Source: Nitrosomonas sp. (lineage in GTDB: Bacteria > Pseudomonadota > Gammaproteobacteria > Burkholderiales > Nitrosomonadaceae). From it: a DNA stretch of 40,571 bases. The stretch lies in the NCBI GenBank assembly GCA_008015595.1, contig SSFW01000034.1:1-40571 (forward strand), given 5' to 3'. Numbering within the stretch: the stretch's first letter is position 1; every line of letters starts with the position of its first letter. Position numbers and translations under genes: made by a program. This document shows, piece after piece, positions 28,449 through 35,564 of this stretch. The notes under the pieces were generated by a model, which was not told the DNA's origin, did no database searches, and worked only from the letters and a program-made list of their open reading frames with translations.

Positions 28449-29714
28449 ATGCACGATACTGAACAAATTCTGCAAACCGGTGAAAGCTCTGAGTTAGTTG
28501 AATTAGGTACCGTTCCTCATTTTACACCCATTCAGGAACGCCCCATTATTGCAGTACTTGCAGGAATTCATTTTATCCATATCATGGATTTTATGATGCT
28601 ATTACCGCTTGGTCCGCAGCTAATGAAGTTATTTGAACTCACACCTCAAGAATTTAGTTTATTAATTTCGATCTATGCATTTAGTGCGGGCATGTTCAGT
28701 TTTTTTGCTTCATTTATTATTGATCGTTATGATCGAAAAAGCTTTCTGATTTTCCTCTGTTGCGGTATTGGCATGGCTACACTGCTGTGTGCACTTTCAT
28801 TTGACTATTATTTACTATTATTAGCACGGATGGTCGCAGGTGGATTTAGTGGTGTACTTAGCGCTACTATTTTTACGATTATTGCGGATGTGACTCCTGC
28901 GCATCGACGTGGTGCTACAACTGGAACTGTCATGTCAGCATTTTCTGCTGTAGCAGTTATTGGAATGCCCTTCGGGATGCTATTAGTCAATCTATACAGT
29001 TGGCGTGCGCCCTTCTTATTTCTAACATTAATCAGTCTGGTAATGATTGTCTTGGCAGTATGGTTGCTTCCTTCTTTACACGGTCATCTAAAGCATCGCC
29101 AACACCGCCATCCTGCACAACATTTACGCACAATTTTTTATAACCGTAATCATTTATACGCTTTTGCATTGATTGCCATGCTAATGTTTGCAGGCTTTTC
29201 GGTCAGTCCTTTCATTACAACGTATATGATAACCAATATTGGCATGTCTGAAGTCGATATTCCTTATCTTTATTTCTGCGGTGGATTAGCAACTTTTTAT
29301 ACGGCACGGTTATTTGGCAAACTCTCCGATCAACACGGCAAGCATAAGATATTTAGTATTGCCGCCGCATTATCAGTGTTTCCAATTCTGATGATCACTC
29401 ATCTGAGTACGGCCTCGGTCCTATTGGCAATAGCAGTATCAACACTTTTCATGATGCTCGTTTCAGGTAGATTTGTCCCCGCCATGGCTTTAGTTACCGC
29501 AAGTGTTACCCCTCGGCTGCGCGGTAGTTTTCTTAGCTTCAACATTTCGATTCAGCAACTATCTGCCGGTATTGCTTCCCTTTTTGCTGGCTCTATCATG
29601 AGTACTACTGCTTCTGGCTCCATTATGCATTACGACACTGTAGGTATCATTGCAGCTATAGCTACTGTGCTTAGTATCCTACTCGCTTTCCAGGTTCACG
29701 CACTCCCCGAATGA
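28449..29714 (+). CDS. MFS transporter, 12-helix drug-efflux-like
   Basis: A 421-residue protein with a hydrophilic N-terminus of about 30 residues and then 12 predicted membrane helices. The loop between helices 2 and 3 carries IIDRYDRKSFLI, a form of MFS motif A (G-x-x-x-D-R-x-G-R-R), and helix 5 contains the GMPFGMLL stretch seen in DHA1-type exporters. It probably exports a small molecule by proton antiport. Its stop overlaps the start of the DUF3025 gene by four bases (ATGA), so the two are translationally coupled. The substrate is unknown. Confidence 0.85.
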   Translation: MHDTEQILQTGESSELVELGTVPHFTPIQERPIIAVLAGIHFIHIMDFMMLLPLGPQLMKLFELTPQEFSLLISIYAFSAGMFSFFASFIIDRYDRKSFLIFLCCGIGMATLLCALSFDYYLLLLARMVAGGFSGVLSATIFTIIADVTPAHRRGATTGTVMSAFSAVAVIGMPFGMLLVNLYSWRAPFLFLTLISLVMIVLAVWLLPSLHGHLKHRQHRHPAQHLRTIFYNRNHLYAFALIAMLMFAGFSVSPFITTYMITNIGMSEVDIPYLYFCGGLATFYTARLFGKLSDQHGKHKIFSIAAALSVFPILMITHLSTASVLLAIAVSTLFMMLVSGRFVPAMALVTASVTPRLRGSFLSFNISIQQLSAGIASLFAGSIMSTTASGSIMHYDTVGIIAAIATVLSILLAFQVHALPE

Positions 29715-30550
29715 AGCGTGAACACATCGATCAATGGAAACCTCATTTCCTTGATTGCTCCCCGATGTTTGAGCCTTTGCGTCAGGCTGGTCAATTACTT
29801 AATCAATTAGAACAGTGGCCAACCCCTGATCAATTGAATCATTTGCTATCGGTTCAGAAACCAAATATTCGAACGAATACTCACCATCCGCTGCGATTTG
29901 TAGCACAAACCACATCGACATCGCTTTTTGAACAGCAATATGAGCCAAGAACCTATTTATGCGGTGAACTTCAGACAAGAGCACAGAATTGGCACGATCT
30001 TTTCAATGCACTCGCTTGGATGACTTTTCCTCAATCAAAAGCGCAACTCAATGCACTTCATTACCATGCGCTAAAAATAGCTGAGAAACAGCATCGATCG
30101 GCCCGAGGAAGATTAAGAGACGCTATTACACTACTCGATGAATCCGGTATTTTAGTAACGAGTAGCCATGAAGATTTAACATATTTGCTGAAAAATTTTG
30201 AATGGAAAACATTATTTTGGGAAAATCGTAGCGACTTGCTCCAACATATGAAATTTTTCCTATTTGGACATAGTCTTTATGAAAAAGCGCTATCCCCCTA
30301 TGTCGGCATGACGGGTAAAGGGCTGGTTTTTCACATTGAACCATCGTTTTATCAGCAAGACCTTCATCGTCAGATCGTGAGCCTAGATAACAAACTGGCA
30401 AATTTACTCTCAACCAAATCTATAACTTCCACTGATCTAACCCCGATTCCCCTGCTAGGCTACCCAGATTGGTCCCCCGATAATAGCAATGCTACTTATT
30501 ATGACAATTCAGACTATTTCCGTCCCCGTTCCAGCAGAAAAACTACCTAA
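29711..30550 (+). CDS. DUF3025 family protein
   Basis: A 279-residue soluble protein. The run RTYLCGELQTRAQNWHDLFN (about residues 80-99), then ALAWMTFPQSKAQLNALH, GRLRDAITLLDESG and FFLFGHSLYEKALSPYVGMTGKG, is the pattern I associate with DUF3025, a proteobacterial family of unknown function. The His, Asp and Glu residues in those blocks are its conserved core. It overlaps the upstream MFS gene by 4 bases and is convergent with the nSTAND-WD40 gene, 27 bases away. It marks the left flank of the candidate defence locus. Confidence 0.75.
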   Translation: MKREHIDQWKPHFLDCSPMFEPLRQAGQLLNQLEQWPTPDQLNHLLSVQKPNIRTNTHHPLRFVAQTTSTSLFEQQYEPRTYLCGELQTRAQNWHDLFNALAWMTFPQSKAQLNALHYHALKIAEKQHRSARGRLRDAITLLDESGILVTSSHEDLTYLLKNFEWKTLFWENRSDLLQHMKFFLFGHSLYEKALSPYVGMTGKGLVFHIEPSFYQQDLHRQIVSLDNKLANLLSTKSITSTDLTPIPLLGYPDWSPDNSNATYYDNSDYFRPRSSRKTT

Positions 30551-30577
30551 ACCAAGAAAGCAAAAAATTTAACACGA

Positions 30578-33500
30578 TTACCTCCCTTTCTCGGTAAACC
30601 CTTTATCAGGTTCTCCAATCAAGGTATTGGATTCATAAATCGGTAAATTGGGACATTGTTTCCGATACTTAATATTCGGTGAAACCCACTCTTGCCACTC
30701 CGTATGACTCATATTACGCGTCAATTTATTACAAAGCTCATCTACCCAATCCGTGTTAGCCATCCACAGGCGCAACGTTTTGTCCGCACTTCCCGATAAA
30801 ATGTGGGAACCATCTGGGCTAAACACAGCGCTCGTAACCGCACCAAGATGTCCTGATAAGGGATCACCAACCGGCAAACCCGTTTTCACATCCCAAAGGC
30901 GCAACGTCATATCGTGACTGCCAGAAATAATACGTTGACTATCGGGGCTAAAAGCAACACTATTGATACGTGCTTCATGGCCTTGAATCGGTTCATTAAT
31001 CGACTCACCCGTCTGTGCATCCCATAACCGAATCGTTTTGTCTTTGCTACCCGAAGCAATATATTGACCATCGGGACTAACTGCCACACTAACGACGTGC
31101 CCAGTATGGCCTTCCATCGGACTACCCAATTTATTACCTGTCGCGACTTCCCAGCGCTGTAAGGTATGATCATAGCTACCGGACACAATGACTTTTCCAT
31201 CGGGACTAAAAGCTACGCTACGTACCATTTCTTCATGCCCGGATAACGGTTCCCCTTCCTGTTTTCCTGTATAAGCATTCCATAATCGGATGGTTTTATC
31301 TTTGCTCCCAGATGCAACGAGTTTACCATCCGGACTATACGCAACTGTTTCTACACCTTCGAGATGGCCTTTTAAGGGTTCACCAATCGGTAACCCAGTT
31401 TGCGCATCCCAGAATCGTAACGTACCATCACTGGCACCAGAAACAATACGTGACCCATCGGGACTATAGACCACACCATTGATTGTTCCTTCATGGCCTT
31501 GTAGTGGTTCATCAAGCGGTTGTGCTGTCCAAGCATTCCATAATCGCAGTGTTTTATCATCGCTACCCGACACAATCTTCTTGCCATCTGGGCTATAGGC
31601 TACACTCGTAACCATATCTTCATGTCCCAATAAAGGGGTATCGATGATGGGGTGATCACGAGTCGACCATAAACGAATGGTGCCATCTCGACTACCAGAA
31701 ACGATTTGCTGTGCATTTTCAATGAAAGCAACACTGGTAATTATTCCTTCATGGCCACGTAAGGAGTCGATTCGCTGTGTACCAGTCTGGCGATCCCATA
31801 ATCGCAGCAGTTTATCTTCACCACTCGATACAATCTGAGTTCCATCAGCAGAAAACGCAACACTAAGAATAGTGTTTGAGTGCCCTCGAATCGGCTCACC
31901 AACCGCACGACCAGTTTGGCTATTCCAAACGGTTAAGCGCTTATCTTCTCCCCCGGAAACGATTTCAAGTCCATCACTTGAGAAAGCGATCGCGCGAATC
32001 GCCCCATCTTGCGAGTTAGCCATTTCATGGAGCATCGTTCCTGATGCCAAATCCCACAATTGAATCACCCCTTTACTACCAATTGCGAGTTGCTGGCCAT
32101 TAGGAGAGAAGCTGATGCTAAAAATAGGTTGCAGGTTTTTAAAAGTTTTTACTCGGGATTTAGTGGATCGATGCCAAATTTGAATCTCCCCATTATGGTC
32201 AGCGATCGCAAATTGAAGACTATCATTGGAGATAGCCAATGCCGCGATATTGGGATCACTTAATGTCAAAAAGGGTTCACTCGGCCATGCTTCTGAGGGA
32301 TCCCAGAAATAACACTTACCTTCATTGCTCAGTGCAAGAACATAGGTTTTATCCTGCACCTGGGTGATTGCAAACCATGCCGCACCAATATTCCATATCT
32401 TATCCGTCGTTACTCTTTTATTCATGAGATCAATCAGTGCTGCATCGACCTTGCGATGATTCGGCGTAATCTGCTTTGCTGCTAACAGTTGCAACAGCGC
32501 CCGCTCATCGCCACCCGGACGCAGTCCATTGGTAATATCAAGGCTCTCCGATACCAACCGAAGGCTGATTGATTCTCGTTGCGCCAGTTTTGTTTCTTTT
32601 AACCGCTCTGCAGCCAAATCTTCTGCAGCAGCTTGTTTCTCAAGCGCAGTAGATAACGCCAGTTGGCGTTGCCGTTCTTTTTCTTTTGCGCGAATCTTCT
32701 CGATCTCAAGTTTCTTTAAACGCTCATCTCTTACCTGACTCACAACACCGACTAATCGATCATGAATGAGCTCAATGCGATTAATCCCTAATTGTTGATC
32801 AATACGCAGTAAGCGATGTTGACTAGTCAGTCGAGTCAATTGTTCTTCTGTTAAAAATTTATCTTGTAACGCTTGATCAACTGGATAGCTACTTCGATAC
32901 CGGCTCCCTTGTATCAAATGGGTTTCAATGAATTCGGATACTGTTTCTGGCATACCTGCCAGCGCTTCGTGGTAAAAATCCTGCAGAATATCCTGCCCCG
33001 CTTGTTGTAATAACTCAATATCAATTTTATGGTTTGGTAAACGTCGCTGATTGAGCTGATAACAACACAAGCTTAGTAAAACGGGTTCAATAATCGGTAA
33101 TGATTTCAGCTTAGATGCCTCGAGATTCCCTACAAAATCAACAAGCGGTTCAGCTACACCTTCGGCTAGCACTTCGGCACCGGCAGCTTTAACCGCTTCA
33201 ATGGCACGTTCCCGAAACATCGGTAATAAACGTAAGCGATTACGGAGCAATGAAGGCGCTTGCTCCTTCCAATTCTCAATCTCAGGAAGAAAATCTTCAC
33301 GAAATGAAAGCACGATTCGATAGCGTTGCGCCTGTAAATCCAATTTCGATAGGGTTTGCCGATGTTTATCGCCTATTGTCAATTCTTGTGGAATTCGATT
33401 CTCAATCAGGTCAGCTAATGCGTTGAGTGTTAATTGTGTTTGTTCGGGGTAATGCTCACCTTGCGAAAAAATTTCTTCAAATTGATCAAAAACGAGAACG

Positions 33501-33961
33501 GGTTTTAGCAAATAATTATCGCTACTCCAAATTTCAAGATCTCGCCGATGGAGATAACGCCATAATCCCTCGTTTTCATTTGGAGTTGGAAAATCGGCGT
33601 TTGCCCCCGTTAATGCACCTAATAACTTCTGCAATACTTGCTCTAGAGGTGGATAAGGTGCAGAAGGTCTGAAATCGATGCGTAAATGAATCGGGAAAAA
33701 ATGTTCTGCACGTAACAGTGGATAAAGTCCAGCTTGTAACAATGACGTTTTTCCTAAACCTGACTTACCATAAAGCATGGTCAATCCAGATAAGCGAATC
33801 ATGCGCAATAACTCGGCTGCTTCCTCCTTGCGCCCGTAAAAATAATCGTGCGCCTCTTCCTCATACGCTGCCAATCCTGACCATGGCGATTGGGGTGACA
33901 AAGCCACTGGTATCTGGGTATTCATCGATTGTAAAGATGATGAAACTTGCTCTACAGTCAT
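30578..33961 (-). CDS. nSTAND NTPase with WD40-repeat sensor domain
   Basis: A 1127-residue soluble protein. Residues about 25-330 form a STAND-type P-loop NTPase: WSGLAAYEEEAHDYFYGRKEE leads into Walker A GKSGLGKT (65-72), and Walker B is PVLVFDQFEEIF (154-165), the nSTAND1 pattern. A winged-helix region (about 330-415) and a charged helical linker (about 420-480) follow, then about 13 WD40 repeats (about 520-1085) with a 43-residue period forming one or two propellers. STAND proteins are ATP-driven switches whose repeats sense a ligand. The start lies three bases after the stop of the SIR2/TIR gene, so the two are an operon and probably partners. Fungal NLRs with WD40 are a structural parallel. 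The function is inferred as the sensor of a conflict system. Confidence 0.9.
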   Translation of the reverse strand: MTVEQVSSSLQSMNTQIPVALSPQSPWSGLAAYEEEAHDYFYGRKEEAAELLRMIRLSGLTMLYGKSGLGKTSLLQAGLYPLLRAEHFFPIHLRIDFRPSAPYPPLEQVLQKLLGALTGANADFPTPNENEGLWRYLHRRDLEIWSSDNYLLKPVLVFDQFEEIFSQGEHYPEQTQLTLNALADLIENRIPQELTIGDKHRQTLSKLDLQAQRYRIVLSFREDFLPEIENWKEQAPSLLRNRLRLLPMFRERAIEAVKAAGAEVLAEGVAEPLVDFVGNLEASKLKSLPIIEPVLLSLCCYQLNQRRLPNHKIDIELLQQAGQDILQDFYHEALAGMPETVSEFIETHLIQGSRYRSSYPVDQALQDKFLTEEQLTRLTSQHRLLRIDQQLGINRIELIHDRLVGVVSQVRDERLKKLEIEKIRAKEKERQRQLALSTALEKQAAAEDLAAERLKETKLAQRESISLRLVSESLDITNGLRPGGDERALLQLLAAKQITPNHRKVDAALIDLMNKRVTTDKIWNIGAAWFAITQVQDKTYVLALSNEGKCYFWDPSEAWPSEPFLTLSDPNIAALAISNDSLQFAIADHNGEIQIWHRSTKSRVKTFKNLQPIFSISFSPNGQQLAIGSKGVIQLWDLASGTMLHEMANSQDGAIRAIAFSSDGLEIVSGGEDKRLTVWNSQTGRAVGEPIRGHSNTILSVAFSADGTQIVSSGEDKLLRLWDRQTGTQRIDSLRGHEGIITSVAFIENAQQIVSGSRDGTIRLWSTRDHPIIDTPLLGHEDMVTSVAYSPDGKKIVSGSDDKTLRLWNAWTAQPLDEPLQGHEGTINGVVYSPDGSRIVSGASDGTLRFWDAQTGLPIGEPLKGHLEGVETVAYSPDGKLVASGSKDKTIRLWNAYTGKQEGEPLSGHEEMVRSVAFSPDGKVIVSGSYDHTLQRWEVATGNKLGSPMEGHTGHVVSVAVSPDGQYIASGSKDKTIRLWDAQTGESINEPIQGHEARINSVAFSPDSQRIISGSHDMTLRLWDVKTGLPVGDPLSGHLGAVTSAVFSPDGSHILSGSADKTLRLWMANTDWVDELCNKLTRNMSHTEWQEWVSPNIKYRKQCPNLPIYESNTLIGEPDKGFTEKGR
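30690..32400 (-). repeat. Tandem WD40-coding repeat array (129-base period)
   Basis: The DNA for the WD40 region shows a recurring 129-base unit. On the plus strand, variants of cataatcg...gttttatc...gctaccc and ccatc(g/t)gg(a/g)ct appear repeatedly. About 13 units are readable; the central ones (about 30760-31700) are the most alike in protein, with the shared core SVAFSPDG, SGSxDKTIRLW and GEPLxGH. Such similarity suggests duplication or gene conversion between units. Confidence 0.8.
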
Positions 33962-33964
33962 AAC

Positions 33965-35335
33965 CTAGCCACTCTGCTGGCGTTCCGATCGAATTAATTT
34001 TTTGAGTAGCGCATTGGTTTGCTCATTGGGTTGACCCAGTGGTGCATGACCGAAATGCAAATTATCCTTCCAGGCCAATGGAACCCGAATGTAACCTTCT
34101 GGATCGTAATTCTGATCAGCGATAATGGGAACGATAAAGATACGCCCTTGAATTGATTTGCTTCGATCGATCGCTTCATTCCATTCACGCCGGAAGAATT
34201 TCTCATCTAATTGATCAGCATCGCTGGAAATTAGCGGAATAAAATAGCGGCAAGTACGAATACCGTCTAGAATTCGCTCCCGGAAATCTTGGCCCGGTTC
34301 GATCGCCGATTTATCGAACCATATTTCATGCTCTGCAACACCCAATGTTTTCAGTGCCGCTACCAGTTGTATTGCTGCAGGCAAATCCGGCGCACGGCAA
34401 TAGCTAATGAAAAAGAGTGTATTTTTGGGAACCATTTCAACTTGGGATAATGGCGCTTGCTCATCTGCACCATGACGCGCTAACCAGCGCTGAGAAAGTT
34501 GCTGGATAAAAGATTGCGGAGAGATGTCGGATAGCACTTCGGTTCCTTCACTATAGCTTTCTAAAAAATAGATTAGCTCTTTTTCTGGCTGTAGTGCATC
34601 GATCAACCACTCACGTTTGCGTTGCGTATCTGACAATCGTTTTTGATTCATCAATCGCAAGAAAAAACGACTCAGCCACTCTGGAAAATTGCAGCCGATC
34701 AATAGCAAATTGCGTTGTTGTAATTCTGCAAAAAATTTAACCGGGACATGACTTCCCCTTGCGATCACGTTATGCACATATTCCAGCATATCCTCATCAT
34801 GAATCGCAAACATTGGCGCAGATCTTGATTTGCCAAACAAATACAATAGATAAACTTCTCCCGGTCGAGAACGCCAATCATTGGGCAAATCAGAGCCCTC
34901 GCTGGTCGGTAAATAAGGTGAATGAATAATTTCATTGACAGTCACTTGCGCTTGTAAGCTGCGTGCTAGTAAATCATCAGGTGTCAAAGTTACAAACAAT
35001 CGAAAATCACGAATTGCAGTTATTTGTTTGATTGCTTCGGGAAGCTCTGCATCAGTATTAGGCGTTAATTGTCCAATGACATCATGAATATCACCATAAA
35101 GATCCTGAATAGGGTGATCGCGCTTCAAGCGCGTCACAGCATCGTTCAACTCTTGGTGTGGCATTAGCACATCATGACCTAACGCATAGTCATACATTTT
35201 AAGTAACTGTTGGGCAATCTGCGACTGAAACGAGGATGAGCTGTTAAGAGAAGTGATCAATTGTGGACCCATTACAGGCACAACTAGTCCCTCTTCTATC
35301 GATTTCAGCAAACGATCCCAATTACGCTCATTCAT
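33965..35335 (-). CDS. SIR2-like and TIR domain protein
   Basis: A 456-residue soluble protein. The N-terminal about 280 residues resemble the SIR2_2-type domains of bacterial conflict systems: a VVPVMGPQLIT start where GAGxS is expected, then YLLYLFGKSRSAPMFAIHDEDMLEYVH and a Rossmann-like LLLIGCNFPEWLSRFFLR. Residues about 305-450 form a TIR domain: LFFISYCRAPD (strand A and box 1), IWFDKSAIEPGQDFRERI, FIPLISSDA, and Glu384 in FFRREWNEAI at the place of the TIR NADase catalytic Glu. Both domain types can act on NAD+. It is the first gene of a two-gene unit with the nSTAND-WD40 gene and diverges from the patatin gene. The SIR2 assignment is weaker than the TIR one. Confidence 0.8.
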   Translation of the reverse strand: MNERNWDRLLKSIEEGLVVPVMGPQLITSLNSSSSFQSQIAQQLLKMYDYALGHDVLMPHQELNDAVTRLKRDHPIQDLYGDIHDVIGQLTPNTDAELPEAIKQITAIRDFRLFVTLTPDDLLARSLQAQVTVNEIIHSPYLPTSEGSDLPNDWRSRPGEVYLLYLFGKSRSAPMFAIHDEDMLEYVHNVIARGSHVPVKFFAELQQRNLLLIGCNFPEWLSRFFLRLMNQKRLSDTQRKREWLIDALQPEKELIYFLESYSEGTEVLSDISPQSFIQQLSQRWLARHGADEQAPLSQVEMVPKNTLFFISYCRAPDLPAAIQLVAALKTLGVAEHEIWFDKSAIEPGQDFRERILDGIRTCRYFIPLISSDADQLDEKFFRREWNEAIDRSKSIQGRIFIVPIIADQNYDPEGYIRVPLAWKDNLHFGHAPLGQPNEQTNALLKKLIRSERQQSG

Positions 35336-35338
35336 GGT

Positions 35339-35362
35339 TTAACAATCTTTACCTTAACAATC
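35339..35362. repeat. Direct repeat in the leader of the SIR2/TIR gene
   Basis: TTAACAATC occurs at 35339-35347 and 35354-35362, a 15-base period. On the minus strand this reads GATTGTTAA twice, the second copy ending three bases before the SIR2/TIR ATG. It overlaps the ribosome-binding region and could be a protein or RNA control site; it may also be chance. Confidence 0.4.
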
Positions 35363-35440
35363 CGGATTTTATGACGGAAATCGTCGTTGTGGTTAGTTTT
35401 TAGCGCAGAATAGGCCTTGTGATTTTCTTCACGTCAGATC

Positions 35441-35455
35441 ACCGTAAAATACGGT
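35441..35455. promoter_or_regulatory. Candidate operator palindrome between divergent defence genes
   Basis: ACCGTA-AAA-TACGGT is a perfect 6-base inverted repeat with a 3-base centre. It lies in the 229-base region between the divergently transcribed SIR2/TIR and patatin genes. No T-run follows, so a binding site for a dimeric regulator is more likely than a terminator. No regulator gene is encoded nearby. The rest of this region shows no confident promoter. Confidence 0.4.
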
Positions 35456-35564
35456 AGCATAGTAGAACAAGAACACAACATATCATCTGCGTACTCCATT
35501 ATCAAAGAACAACAGTAGCAGATGCTTTTGATTGAACGCATGTTATCGAACAAGGAGCTTGCTC

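Noticed and set aside
30578-33961. Idea that the WD40 repeats are a CRISPR-like or satellite array
   Set aside because: The units are 129 bases, all in one open frame, and translate to canonical WD40 repeats.
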